Origin: Planctomycetota bacterium
GTDB taxonomy: Bacteria > Planctomycetota > Phycisphaerae > Phycisphaerales > SM1A02
Length of the DNA stretch: 63,334 nucleotides
NCBI GenBank assembly: GCA_003671055.1
Contig: QWPV01000005.1
Location: 12,485-75,818 of the forward strand
Reading direction: 5' to 3'
In this document: positions 7,474-16,476 of the stretch, one piece after another
How positions within the stretch are numbered: the first letter of the stretch is position 1
Layout: each line of letters begins with the position of its first letter
Made by a program: the position numbers and the translations under genes
The notes under the pieces: generated by a model
Told to the model about the DNA's origin: nothing
Databases searched by the model: none
The model's input: only the letters and a program-made list of their open reading frames with translations

Positions 7474-8135
7474 GTACCGCAGAATTCAATCTTCTTCCAG
7501 CACGCGTGCAAGCGTTCGTTGCTGCACGCGCCGCAACTCGACGCATTGCGTTTTCCGCAGTGGCGCTTGCGATCTTCACCATCGTCTCGCTGTGTGCCGT
7601 CGCGTGGCGCGCGCGCATCGCTGATGAGCGGCTTGCGAGTTTGCGCGTAGAAGCAGCTGAAATCGTCGTGCTTGAAGATCAACTTCGCACGATCGCCGAA
7701 TCCATGGACGCAACCGACGCGCAGATCGCGCTGCAACGCAGCGTAGGTTCGCCGCTTGAAGCGAGTCGACTGGTGCATGCGATTGCTGCGCTCGTTCCAG
7801 AAGACGCGGTGCTCGAGCGTCTCTTTCTGCACGGTGAATATCTCAGTGGTGAAGAACGCGTGAAGCGTCGCCGCACGGATGCGATATCTGGTCGACGATA
7901 CCAGTGTGAAGTGAGTGGAATCGCCGTGGATGACGCGACGATCGCGCGCTTGGTGGAGTCACTGTCTGCGCGTGAGCCATTCGAGCAAGTCAATCTTGAG
8001 AGCAGTCGCAATCGCGAGTTCAACGGCGTGCAGGCACGCGAGTTCCGCGTCTCGTTTTCCGTCAATCTCGATGAACCATGGACAGTGCGCGCCAACGCGG
8101 TGCATGCCGCAGTCGAATCGAAGGAGACGCCATGA
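7470..8135 (+). CDS. pilN: PilN-like inner-membrane assembly protein
   Basis: The product has 221 residues. The short N-terminal STAEFNLLPARV is the PilM-binding INLLP-type motif of PilN proteins. It is followed by one transmembrane helix (IAFSAVALAIFTIVSLCAVAW), a coiled coil and a periplasmic alpha/beta domain. The GTG start overlaps the stop of the PilM gene. It is expected to form a heterodimer with the next product. The NLLP motif together with gene order gives good confidence. Confidence 0.8.
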   Translation: MSTAEFNLLPARVQAFVAARAATRRIAFSAVALAIFTIVSLCAVAWRARIADERLASLRVEAAEIVVLEDQLRTIAESMDATDAQIALQRSVGSPLEASRLVHAIAALVPEDAVLERLFLHGEYLSGEERVKRRRTDAISGRRYQCEVSGIAVDDATIARLVESLSAREPFEQVNLESSRNREFNGVQAREFRVSFSVNLDEPWTVRANAVHAAVESKETP

Positions 8136-8749
8136 ATGATGCAATGCTCTTTGCGCAAGGGCTGTCGACACGCTCCGCGAAGTGGTCGCGAGTGTTGCTC
8201 GGTTTGTCGATTGTCAGCATGACACTTGCAACATGGCTCATCGCGACTCCGGCGTGGAACGCAGGAAGCGACGCCGAAGCAGAAGCGACGCGGCTCGCAG
8301 GTCGTATCGCCGCGCGCGATCGACTCGAACACGAGTATCAGGATCGATCAAAAGCATTCGGCGTCTTGCAGGAACGCGGCGCAGCAATGCTTCGCACGAT
8401 TCCACAAGATCCAGCGCAAGCGCAGTTGATGCGTGCGTTGAGCGAGCCTGTTGATGGCGTGCTTGTGTTTTCCCAAACAATTGCAGCAGGGAAGAGCGTT
8501 GCTGCTGCACGCGAAGGGCCAAAATCATGGCGCGCGGTTCCTGTGACCGTCGCGATGAAGGCTGACTTCGCAACGTGCCTTCGTGTGTTGCAGCGCGCTG
8601 AGCAATCAGATCGCTTGGTCCGAACACTTGAACTTGATTTCCGTCGCGATCCCACCGATGCGAGCGGCGTGATTGATGCATCGATCGTCGTTGATGCAGT
8701 GTGGAACGATCATGCACTCGACGCACCATCCATTGGAGGCGCGCCATGA
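8132..8749 (+). CDS. pilO: PilO-like inner-membrane assembly protein
   Basis: The product has 205 residues, with a transmembrane helix near residues 20-40 (VLLGLSIVSMTLATWLIATP). A coiled coil follows, then a ferredoxin-like periplasmic domain (WRAVPVTVAMKADFATCLRVLQRAE...VRTLELDF), the usual PilO fold. The ATG overlaps the preceding stop (ATGA). Position after PilN and before a PilP-like gene supports the call more than sequence does, since PilO is poorly conserved. Confidence 0.72.
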   Translation: MNDAMLFAQGLSTRSAKWSRVLLGLSIVSMTLATWLIATPAWNAGSDAEAEATRLAGRIAARDRLEHEYQDRSKAFGVLQERGAAMLRTIPQDPAQAQLMRALSEPVDGVLVFSQTIAAGKSVAAAREGPKSWRAVPVTVAMKADFATCLRVLQRAEQSDRLVRTLELDFRRDPTDASGVIDASIVVDAVWNDHALDAPSIGGAP

Positions 8750-9357
8750 AAAGCACAAGTGATACAGCGCCCAAAGGAATGTGGCAGAGCATGCGCGCGC
8801 GACTTCGTCTCGATCGACGCATGCAAGCATTGCTGTGGCTTGCCGCGTTTGGCACGGTCGTGTGGGCGAAACCCATGGGTTTACTGCTCTGGGCGCGTCT
8901 TCGCATTCTGACGAGCCTTCCGCGCACCGCGATTGCGGACGATCCATCAGTCCAAGCAAACGCAACCGAAGCGCCCAAAGTGCAATTTCTCGATCTCTCT
9001 GACTCGGGGACGGTGGATCCATTCCGTCTGCGCGGTTCTAGATTGTGCATTCCTCATAGTCCAATCGCACCTTCGGTAATTTCTGCCGAAGGAGCGAAGT
9101 CCAACGAGTTGGTTGCCGATTCCCCTTTGTCCTCGGAGGCAGTTGACCTTGTTGCTCTTTGCGCGAAGCGGTTTCGCGTGCAGACAGCGGGTAGCGGATT
9201 GTCGTGCGCGGTTGTCAATGGTCGAACATACAGGCTCGGTGATGAGCTTGAATTGGAAGGCTTGAGATTTCTGCTGATCGAAGTCCGTGAAGTTGGCGTC
9301 ATCCTCGGCTATGGGGAACGCCGCTTCGAGATCAGGATTGGTCTAGATCGATCCTGA
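8746..9357 (+). CDS. PilP/GspC-like pilotin-bridge protein
   Basis: The product has 203 residues. An N-terminal membrane helix (ALLWLAAFGTVVWAKPMGLLLWA) is followed by a linker with DPFRLRG. The C-terminal beta domain CAVVNGRTYRLGDELELEGLRFLLIEVREVGVILGYGERRFEI is typical of PilP and the GspC HR domain, which link the inner-membrane platform to the secretin. PilP is a lipoprotein but this protein has a transmembrane helix, so it is more GspC-like in anchoring. Its start overlaps the preceding stop by 4 nt, and the secretin gene follows after 16 nt. Confidence 0.65.
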   Translation: MKSTSDTAPKGMWQSMRARLRLDRRMQALLWLAAFGTVVWAKPMGLLLWARLRILTSLPRTAIADDPSVQANATEAPKVQFLDLSDSGTVDPFRLRGSRLCIPHSPIAPSVISAEGAKSNELVADSPLSSEAVDLVALCAKRFRVQTAGSGLSCAVVNGRTYRLGDELELEGLRFLLIEVREVGVILGYGERRFEIRIGLDRS

Positions 9358-9373
9358 AATTAGGGAGCGAATT

Positions 9374-11452
9374 ATGCATGAAGCTCGCGCGTCCGCCGGT
9401 TGCCTCCGTACTCGATTGACCGCTCGCAGCGGTTTTTCACTCGCCTATGTAGTTGCTTCGGCGCTCGCGACAACGATGTCGGTTGCTGCTGCTGTGCAAG
9501 ACCCTGCGACTGTTCCCACAACAGCGCCTGTGCAAGATGCAGCGCCGCCAGCGGCGCCAGTCCTTAAGACCGCACCGCCTGCTGCACCACCAGCCAACAA
9601 CGAAATTCAATCCACGACGGGCCAAGCCGCCGCGTCGGAAACCTTCACGATCAAGTTCCAAGACACGGATGTGCAACAGGCACTCCAAATGCTCTCCATG
9701 CAGTCGCGCAAGAACCTTGTCGCGGGCAAGGGTGTGAGCGGAACCGTGACTGCGAATCTATACGACGTGACTGTTCGCGAAGCGCTTGACGTCATCATGC
9801 GCGCGCTCGACCTTCACGCGGAAGAAGAAGGTCAGTTCATCTTCGTCTACACCAGCGAAGACTGGGCGAGCCGTCAGCTTCTGCTGCTTCGTCGCGAGAG
9901 TCGCAACTTTGCGTTGCAGAATCTCAGCGCGAAGGACGCCGCTGACTTTGTAAAGCCGCTGCTCTCTGAAGGTGGACTGTTGTCGTTCGTCGGCACAGTC
10001 TCTGATGGCTTCCAGCCTTCCAACGCGGATGGCGGAAGTGATAGTTGGGCATATGAAGGCATGCTTGTCGTGAACGATTTTCCTGAGCAAGTAGCGGCTG
10101 TCGCGAAGTTGCTCGCCGAGATCGACACGCCACCAATGCAAGTTGTGGTTGAGTCGACCATCGTCTCGACGCGCGTGAAAGAGAACAACGCATACGGCGT
10201 TGATGTCTCCGTCATCGGCGACCTCGACTTCGTTGACTTCTCGAATCCAATCTCCGCTGCGAATGATCTCTTCAAGGGAAACACTGGTGGAACGCCGACG
10301 AATAACGGCAACGCTGTGACATCGAATGTCGCAGCCTTCTCAGAACCAGCAACCATGCGAGTGGGCGTTGTGCAAGACGACGTCGCTGTGTTTCTTCGCT
10401 TGCTTGATCAAGTGACCGACACAACGATTCTCGCTCGGCCTCGCGTGATGGCACTCAATCGTCAGCGCGCACAGGTCCTCGTCGGCGATCGCGTCGGCTA
10501 CCTGTCGACCACGACAACGCAGACATCAACGACGCAAACCGTCGAGTTCCTCGACACTGGTATCAAACTGATCTTCCGGCCATTCATCTCGAAGGATGGC
10601 TCGATTCGTATGGAGCTTGCGCCATCGATCTCCTCTGCAACGCTTGAGAAGGTGCTGCAGCCAGGCGGCGGCGTGCTTCCGATTCCAAACGAGAAGACGA
10701 ATGAAATCGTCACAAATGTGCGCGTGAAGGATGGACAGACACTCGTGCTTGGTGGCCTCTTCACTGAAGAGACGGAGATTTCGCGCCGTCAAGTGCCAGG
10801 CCTCGGTGACATTCCACTTCTCGGCGATGCGTTCAAGGGACAGGATGACTCCGTCGAGCGACGCGAAATCATCTTCCTCATTACGCCCAACATCGTGAAG
10901 GACGAGATTGCAAAAGTGTGGTCGGATGAGGCGAATGTATTCGTCGACGCTGTCCGCATTGGCGCGCGCGAGGGTCTGCTCCCATGGAGCCGTGAGCTCA
11001 TCTCCACCAATCACAATCAGGATGCAGTGCAAGCGATGGCGAACGGTGATCGCGAACTCGCGATGTTCCACGTCGAAAGTTCGCTGCGCGTCACACCGAA
11101 TCAGCCTGAAATGCAGCGCATGCGTTCCGAACTCGACACGAGCCGCGACGGCAATGCGTATGAGCGTTCCATCTTCCAGCGCATTGTTGAGAAGCAGCTG
11201 CAAGAAGCCGAAGCATCGCGAGATGCGAAGGCAGGTCTTCCAGTGCCAACGCCCGATGCCGCGCCAGCAGCGACGCAATCGAGTGCTGGCTCTACAGCGA
11301 ATACTCCGCTTGCGTTGCGCACGAGTGCATCGCCCGTATCGACAGCGCGGTGGTCGTCATCTTGGTGGGTTCGAACCCCAGCAGTGGTGCCCGCGCCCAA
11401 AATTGTGTCGAACACAGCCATCGCCTCTGTCAACGCCATGCAACCCGAATGA
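9374..11452 (+). CDS. Secretin (PilQ/GspD family)
   Basis: A 692-residue outer-membrane channel subunit with a signal peptide ending near SVAAAVQ. A Pro/Ala linker follows, then an N0/STN domain (FTIKFQDTDVQQALQML). An N1-like domain leads to the secretin core from about residue 320, with PRVMALNRQRAQVLVGDRVGYLS and VTNVRVKDGQTLVLGGLF, and VPGLGDIPLLGDAFKG, the family signature. Unlike most PilQ/GspD proteins it carries a further tail of about 180 residues after the porin core. Part of this is helical with EKQLQEAEASRDAK and the rest is Pro/Ala/Ser-rich. GGAG lies 7 nt before the ATG. Confidence 0.9.
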   Translation: MHEARASAGCLRTRLTARSGFSLAYVVASALATTMSVAAAVQDPATVPTTAPVQDAAPPAAPVLKTAPPAAPPANNEIQSTTGQAAASETFTIKFQDTDVQQALQMLSMQSRKNLVAGKGVSGTVTANLYDVTVREALDVIMRALDLHAEEEGQFIFVYTSEDWASRQLLLLRRESRNFALQNLSAKDAADFVKPLLSEGGLLSFVGTVSDGFQPSNADGGSDSWAYEGMLVVNDFPEQVAAVAKLLAEIDTPPMQVVVESTIVSTRVKENNAYGVDVSVIGDLDFVDFSNPISAANDLFKGNTGGTPTNNGNAVTSNVAAFSEPATMRVGVVQDDVAVFLRLLDQVTDTTILARPRVMALNRQRAQVLVGDRVGYLSTTTTQTSTTQTVEFLDTGIKLIFRPFISKDGSIRMELAPSISSATLEKVLQPGGGVLPIPNEKTNEIVTNVRVKDGQTLVLGGLFTEETEISRRQVPGLGDIPLLGDAFKGQDDSVERREIIFLITPNIVKDEIAKVWSDEANVFVDAVRIGAREGLLPWSRELISTNHNQDAVQAMANGDRELAMFHVESSLRVTPNQPEMQRMRSELDTSRDGNAYERSIFQRIVEKQLQEAEASRDAKAGLPVPTPDAAPAATQSSAGSTANTPLALRTSASPVSTARWSSSWWVRTPAVVPAPKIVSNTAIASVNAMQPE

Positions 11453-11504
11453 GTGCTCTCACCAGGCTGCACTGATTTCACGACCTCAATACCTGTAGGA
11501 CAAA

Positions 11505-12743
11505 ATGTACATTCGCATGCGCTCAACTCGTACATTCACTTTCGCGCTCTGCTCCCTCTCCGCGTTGATTGCTCTCGGCTGTCAGGGTCCAACCAAGCAC
11601 GGCGCTATTGCGCGTCAGGAAGCCAACTCGCGCTTCGACAAGACTGCGAGTGTTGTCAGCTTCGATCAATCGCGTCAAGCTTTTGAGTCGGGGGATTTGG
11701 TGAACGCGAAGAAGCACATCGCTGAAGCAATCAAGCGATCAGACAAAATTGCGCAGTACTGGGCGTTGCTGGGCCGCATTGAGCTTGAATCGCGCAGGCT
11801 TGAAGAGGCACGCGCAGCGCTTGAGAAGGCTGTGACGATCGATCCAAATTTCGCTGAAGGCTTCTACTTCCTCGGCGTCGTGATGGAACGATGGTCGCAG
11901 AATGAGAAGGCGCTCACGAACTACACGAAGGCGAGTGAGCTCGACGGTTCAAAGTTGTCATATGTGCTCGCGGCAGCCGAGACGATGGTTGCGATGCAAC
12001 ACATCGACGAAGCGCGCGAGTTTCTGCTCTCCAAATTGGCTTACTTTGAGCACAACGCCGCGCTCAATGAATTGCTCGGCGATCTCTCAGCAATGGAGGA
12101 CGACGACAAGTCCGCCTGGCGCTACTACGAGGTTGCATCACTCATCGACGCTGATGCGCCGATGATTGGAGACAAGTTGCTTCACTCGCTCTACGGTGCG
12201 CAAGAGTGGCAACGATGCCTTGATCAATCTCGACGACTCGCGCGTGCAATCAAGGACAAGTTCAACGGCGTCGTTCCGGAAGCCTTCGGGATGTATGAAG
12301 GGCGCAGCCTTTCGATGCTCGGGCGATTTACTGAGGCGCGCGGGATCTTCGCGAGCGTTGTGCATCGCAATCCCGAGAACCTTGAGGGTTGGATTGATCT
12401 CGGTCAGGCCGCGTGGAATGCGGGCGATGATGTGCGCACCGAAGCAGCATCGCAGCGTGTGATGGCACTCGCGGAAGGACGATTCGAAGGCTACTGGCTG
12501 CGTGGACTTGTCGCGGAAAAACGCGGCGAGACTGCAGCAGCCGTGGGCTGGTTCCGCAAAGCTGTTGCGTGCGCGCCCGACAGCGCGACAGCACTCGTGA
12601 GCCTTGGTGTTGCGTTGCGACGAAGCGGCGCGGATGTCGAAAGCGCAGCCGTTCTCGCAGCAGCCATGAAAGCAGACCCAGCATTCGCGCCAGCCAAGCA
12701 CGCATTTACCGCGATTGATCCTTCGCCCTCAAACACAGATTGA
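11505..12743 (+). CDS. TPR lipoprotein, PilF/PilW-type
   Basis: A 412-residue protein. The N-terminus ends in the lipobox LIALGC, so it is likely lipidated and membrane-attached. The rest is tetratricopeptide repeats, for example YWALLGRIELESRRLEEARAAL at residues 80-105 and further units to the C-terminus. In type IV pilus systems a TPR lipoprotein next to the secretin acts as pilotin (PilF/PilW), and Tad systems carry similar proteins. That role is inferred from position. The start has AGGA 5 nt upstream. Confidence 0.75.
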   Translation: MYIRMRSTRTFTFALCSLSALIALGCQGPTKHGAIARQEANSRFDKTASVVSFDQSRQAFESGDLVNAKKHIAEAIKRSDKIAQYWALLGRIELESRRLEEARAALEKAVTIDPNFAEGFYFLGVVMERWSQNEKALTNYTKASELDGSKLSYVLAAAETMVAMQHIDEAREFLLSKLAYFEHNAALNELLGDLSAMEDDDKSAWRYYEVASLIDADAPMIGDKLLHSLYGAQEWQRCLDQSRRLARAIKDKFNGVVPEAFGMYEGRSLSMLGRFTEARGIFASVVHRNPENLEGWIDLGQAAWNAGDDVRTEAASQRVMALAEGRFEGYWLRGLVAEKRGETAAAVGWFRKAVACAPDSATALVSLGVALRRSGADVESAAVLAAAMKADPAFAPAKHAFTAIDPSPSNTD

Positions 12744-12777
12744 GTGCGATCGTGAAGAAGTCGTCACAGGAGACGGT

Positions 12778-14088
12778 GTGAAGAGTTGTCCATCAGCGAA
12801 ACGCATACTTGCGCTCCAGTGCTGCGCCCTTTTTGGGAGCGCGGCTGTGGTTGCATGGTTGTTTCGCGGTGAGACTGCGACACTTGCAACGGCTTCGCTC
12901 ATGCTCGCGCCAACACTGCTCGTTGCTTTCGCGTGTGTGGTGGTATTCGCTCGACGAGAGAGTCGCGCGCAGCACTCCTTTGCAGCGTTACAGATCGAAA
13001 ACGAAGAACGCGTGCGGGACGCTGCAGCGCACGAGCGATCATGTCGTGCAGCGGAGGTCGCAGCAGGGCGATTCCGTGCACTGCTCGAGCAACTTCCTAA
13101 TGCAGTCGTCGTAGTTGATCCCTCGGATGAAGTTGTCATTCTCAATGCTGCGGCGCAGGATTTGCTGCAATGTGATCGTGTGACGCGCGTGCACGCGCTC
13201 CCACAAGGCGTCGCATCGATAATGGCTGCATCGGCGCGCGCGCCAGAAGGCACGCGTCGATCGCGCGAGATTTCGATTCGCACTGAGGTTGGAACGCTCG
13301 CACTGCGCGTGGAAAGCGTCGTGCGCGATGGCGTCGCGATTGGAGTTATCGTTGATCTTGCTGCGGAGAAAGACGCGGAGCGCCGTATGGGTGAGTTTGT
13401 CGCGAAGGCGAGTCATGAGCTGCGGACTCCGCTCACTTCACTCCGAGCCTACGCGGAGATGCTCGTTGATGGCGACTCGCTGCCAGAAGAGGAACGTCGG
13501 CGTCTCTCGGAGACGATGCTCGCCGAGAGTGATCGCCTTTCGCGCATGGTCGATCAAATGCTCTCCATCAGTCGAATCGAAAGTGGAATCGCGCGCATCG
13601 AATCTGTCAGCGTCGATCTCCAAGTGCTCGCACAAGAAGCGGTCGACGCGATGCGTGGCGAAGCAATGTCGCGCAACATCTCGCTTCTCGTTGCACCGTG
13701 CGCTGTAAGCGCAACTGCCGCTGGCGATCGTGATATGTTGAAGCAGGTGCTACTCAATCTTGTGTCGAATGGCATCAAGTACACCCCTGAGGGTGGCAGT
13801 GTGACGCTCACTGTGGATACGGACAATCTTGCGCGATCAGTCGTCGTGTATGTGTCCGATACGGGTCCAGGAATCCCCGAGGACGCAAAGGGAAGGCTTT
13901 TCGAGAAGTTCTATAGGGTCGAGAATTATCGGCGTCTCGCGAAGGGAACGGGGCTTGGTCTCAATCTTTGTCGCTCAGTTATTGAACAACTGCACGGTGG
14001 TCACATCGGTGTGGAGTCGAGTGGTGGAATGGGCTCACGCTTCTGGTTTTCTGTGCCGATGGAGAGAGTAGGTCGAATCGCGGCGTAG
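12778..14088 (+). CDS. Membrane sensor histidine kinase (PAS-HisKA-HATPase)
   Basis: The product has 436 residues from a GTG with AGGAG just upstream; an earlier in-frame ATG at 12715 overlaps the TPR gene. Two membrane helices (about residues 10-30 and 38-58) are followed by a coiled coil and a PAS-like domain (FRALLEQLPNAVVVVDPSDEVVILN). The HisKA box SHELRTPLTSLRAY has His213. The ATPase boxes are LLNLVSNGIKYTP (N), VSDTGPGIP (G1) and GTGLGLNLC (G2). All catalytic boxes look intact. With almost no periplasmic loop, the signal is probably cytoplasmic or within the membrane. It lies between the TPR lipoprotein and a receiver protein in the machine operon. Confidence 0.88.
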   Translation: MKSCPSAKRILALQCCALFGSAAVVAWLFRGETATLATASLMLAPTLLVAFACVVVFARRESRAQHSFAALQIENEERVRDAAAHERSCRAAEVAAGRFRALLEQLPNAVVVVDPSDEVVILNAAAQDLLQCDRVTRVHALPQGVASIMAASARAPEGTRRSREISIRTEVGTLALRVESVVRDGVAIGVIVDLAAEKDAERRMGEFVAKASHELRTPLTSLRAYAEMLVDGDSLPEEERRRLSETMLAESDRLSRMVDQMLSISRIESGIARIESVSVDLQVLAQEAVDAMRGEAMSRNISLLVAPCAVSATAAGDRDMLKQVLLNLVSNGIKYTPEGGSVTLTVDTDNLARSVVVYVSDTGPGIPEDAKGRLFEKFYRVENYRRLAKGTGLGLNLCRSVIEQLHGGHIGVESSGGMGSRFWFSVPMERVGRIAA

Positions 14089-14105
14089 AGCGTAGGAACC
14101 CAGAA

Positions 14106-14513
14106 ATGCAAACTGTGCGAACCATTCTTGTGGTTGATGATGAGCCAGCAATCGTGCATGTGCTGGCGTTGAAGCTCACACAGTGCGGGTACCGAGTCTT
14201 GACAGCGTGGGATGGAGCGATCGCGCTTGAACTCGCGCGTGCGAATGACATCGATGTTGTCATCAGCGACTTCCAGATGCCTGAACTGAACGGCATGCAA
14301 CTTGCTGCCGCGTTGCGCACTGATCCACGCACTGCAAAGATTCCCGTCATCATTCTCACCGCGCGCGGTCATCTTCTTGGTGACAACTGGGAAGACGCGT
14401 CGAATGTTCGTCAAGTGCTTGCGAAGCCCTTTAGCCCACGTGCGCTTGCAGAAATCGTCGGGCGTCTGCTCCCAACGACAAGCAATGGTGATGCACTGCG
14501 TGGTGCAGCGTGA
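14106..14513 (+). CDS. Single-domain response regulator
   Basis: A 135-residue stand-alone receiver domain of CheY/PilH type. It has the acidic pair at D11-D12, phospho-acceptor D55 in ISDFQMPELNG, T85 in ILTAR and K107 in KPFSP. There is no output domain, so it must act by protein contact, either with the HD-GYP protein downstream or with the pilus motor. AGGA lies 8 nt before the ATG. Its stop overlaps the HD-GYP start by 4 nt. Confidence 0.9.
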   Translation: MQTVRTILVVDDEPAIVHVLALKLTQCGYRVLTAWDGAIALELARANDIDVVISDFQMPELNGMQLAAALRTDPRTAKIPVIILTARGHLLGDNWEDASNVRQVLAKPFSPRALAEIVGRLLPTTSNGDALRGAA

Positions 14514-16144
14514 ACGAAACAAGCCGAAACATGGTGTTTGCCGATCGACACGGCGCGTCGCTTGCGGAGCGATTGCGCGGCGCTGGTGTCGTGTGGATTG
14601 AAACCGATGACACGGGGAACTCGCTTCGTTCCTACATCGATCATCCCAAAGACTGGCTCGTGCATCTCATCGTTCGTTCGCGCATGTTCCGCGCGGCACT
14701 CAAGCGTGCAGCAACGCAATGGAGTGCGCAACGAGCAACAGGTGGTGCATTCGGAATGTTGAGCGAGCCACTGAGCGGACTCGTGTTGATTCCACTTCGC
14801 TCGCACAGCAGCGACGCGGGCGCGCGCGCCTATGGTGTCGCAGTCCTTGTGCTTGATGAAGCGCTCACAAGTGGAACGCTTCGCTTGCTCTGCGAAGGAG
14901 CGGAACTCGATTCGACATTCATCGCATCGCATCTAACGGCTGAAGGAATGCCAACGCGGCGCGAGGTCGTTCGCTTGCATGCGTTCGTGCGCGCACTTGC
15001 TGCGTGTGACGCAGAGCGTGTTGATGGAAACGCTTGCGGGGAACAACTCTCCACCGCTTGGGAAGAGTTGCATCTTCTGCACTCGCTTATCGGTGGACTC
15101 GAAATGAGTTCCGGTCCTCGTGGCGTGCTCACAAAAGCATGCGAAGAACTCGGTGCGACACTGCAATCAGGATGGACTGGCGCGTGGATTGCGGACGCTC
15201 GTGGCGGCGAGGGCACCGCGGTTGTTTCGGGAAGCATCTCGCCGAACGCCTTGCGCGCCTATGTCGCTCGTTTGGGAAAATCGAGTGCAGGAATCTTCGG
15301 CTCCGATGCGCGAGCAAACGCGAGTCGCGGCACTGTCGCAGCGGCGCCGATCTTCCAGCGCGGTCGTTGTATTGGTTGGATCGCAACAGGCGATCGCAAA
15401 GTTGGCGACCGTGAGATGTCGAGCGTGGAACTCAAACTTGTCGTGAGTGTCGCAGGGCACGCCGCGATTTTCCTTGAGAACGCGCGTCTCTTCGCTGATC
15501 TCGATGATGCATTCGTCGGCACGCTCGCAGCGCTCGTGAACGCGATCGACGCGAAGGACCCATACACACGCGGTCACTCGCAGCGCGTCGCCGCTCTCGC
15601 GCGAGATCTCGCGATCAAGCATGGAACATCTGCGGAAGAGGCTCGACTCGTGCATGTCGCAGGACTCGTGCACGACATTGGAAAGATCGGCGTGAGCGAA
15701 GCGATCTTGTTGAAGCCAGGCAAGCTGACGCCTGAAGAGCGCGTTGCGATCAATGAGCATCCTGAAATCGGCTACCGCATCCTCAAGGATGTCCCGCAAC
15801 TCGCGGGCGTGCTTGGTGGAGTGCGCCATCATCATGAGCGCTGGGACGGCACTGGATACGGACACGGCCTCGCGGGCACGGACATTCCGATCTCCGCACG
15901 CATGATCGCGCTTGCAGACACCTTCGATGCGATGTGCTCCTCGCGCACGTATCGCAAGGGTCGACCCATCAGCGAGACTTTGTCTGAGATGGGCAAGCAG
16001 GGCGGAACGCAATTTGATCCGGTGTTGTTGCGGCAGTTCCTGACACTCGACCTCACCGGCTATAGCGAGATGCTTGCGGCAGGCGTGAAGGAAGCGATGG
16101 CGGGCGATGCAGACTCCTCGCAGGAAACACGGAGGGCGGCGTGA
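14510..16144 (+). CDS. HD-GYP domain protein with variant GYG signature
   Basis: A 544-residue cytoplasmic protein. The N-terminal 200 residues are of unknown fold. A GAF-like domain follows (about 200-320), then an HD-GYP domain from residue 338 with AIDAKDPYTRGHSQRV, HDIGKIG (388) and HHHERWDGTGYGHGL (440-454). HD-GYP proteins degrade cyclic di-GMP or related dinucleotides. All metal-binding His/Asp residues appear present, but the signature GYP reads GYG here. This could alter partner binding or substrate loop shape; an active enzyme is still plausible. GTG start overlaps the receiver gene and the stop overlaps the STAS gene. Confidence 0.88.
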   Translation: MNETSRNMVFADRHGASLAERLRGAGVVWIETDDTGNSLRSYIDHPKDWLVHLIVRSRMFRAALKRAATQWSAQRATGGAFGMLSEPLSGLVLIPLRSHSSDAGARAYGVAVLVLDEALTSGTLRLLCEGAELDSTFIASHLTAEGMPTRREVVRLHAFVRALAACDAERVDGNACGEQLSTAWEELHLLHSLIGGLEMSSGPRGVLTKACEELGATLQSGWTGAWIADARGGEGTAVVSGSISPNALRAYVARLGKSSAGIFGSDARANASRGTVAAAPIFQRGRCIGWIATGDRKVGDREMSSVELKLVVSVAGHAAIFLENARLFADLDDAFVGTLAALVNAIDAKDPYTRGHSQRVAALARDLAIKHGTSAEEARLVHVAGLVHDIGKIGVSEAILLKPGKLTPEERVAINEHPEIGYRILKDVPQLAGVLGGVRHHHERWDGTGYGHGLAGTDIPISARMIALADTFDAMCSSRTYRKGRPISETLSEMGKQGGTQFDPVLLRQFLTLDLTGYSEMLAAGVKEAMAGDADSSQETRRAA

Positions 16145-16476
16145 AACTTTCATTCGAAGATCACGGCATGGTGGCGCTCGTTGTCGCGAGTGGTGATTGC
16201 ACCGGCGATGCAGGCGAGCGATTGCGCCGCACAGTGTCTGATCGCTTTGCCGCGGGCGCGCGATCGGTCATCTTCGATGTTGCGCATGTGCCGCTCATTG
16301 ATAGTGCGGCAATGGAGACGCTGCTTTGGATCAGCGAAGAGGCTGCGCGCCTCGGCGGATCGCTTCGACTTGTTGCACCCCAAGATGCGGTGCGCACGAT
16401 TCTTCGTCTCACGCGGCTTTCGGATCGCTTCGAAACGAGTGCGTCGGTGGAACTTGCTGCAAGGAGCCTCCGATGA
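16141..16476 (+). CDS. STAS domain protein (anti-sigma antagonist-like)
   Basis: The product has 111 residues. The fold follows the SpoIIAA/STAS pattern: VALVVASGDCTGDAGERLR, then ARSVIFDVAHVPLIDSAAMETLL with Ser55 at the usual phosphorylation site, then GGSLRLVAPQDAVRTILRLTRLS. No cognate switch kinase (SpoIIAB/RsbW type) is in the window, so the partner is unknown. A role as an adaptor for the sensor module or the ATPase is inferred. GTG start and ATGA stop overlaps join it to both neighbours. Confidence 0.82.
   Translation: MKLSFEDHGMVALVVASGDCTGDAGERLRRTVSDRFAAGARSVIFDVAHVPLIDSAAMETLLWISEEAARLGGSLRLVAPQDAVRTILRLTRLSDRFETSASVELAARSLR

Noticed and set aside
12715-12777. Upstream ATG for the histidine kinase
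   Set aside because: It overlaps the TPR gene and adds 21 charged residues before the membrane helices; the GTG at 12778 has a good ribosome site.
16326-16472. 49 extra N-terminal residues on the PilB-type ATPase
   Set aside because: They lie within the STAS gene; the ATG at 16473 overlaps the STAS stop as ATGA and gives a standard MshEN start.
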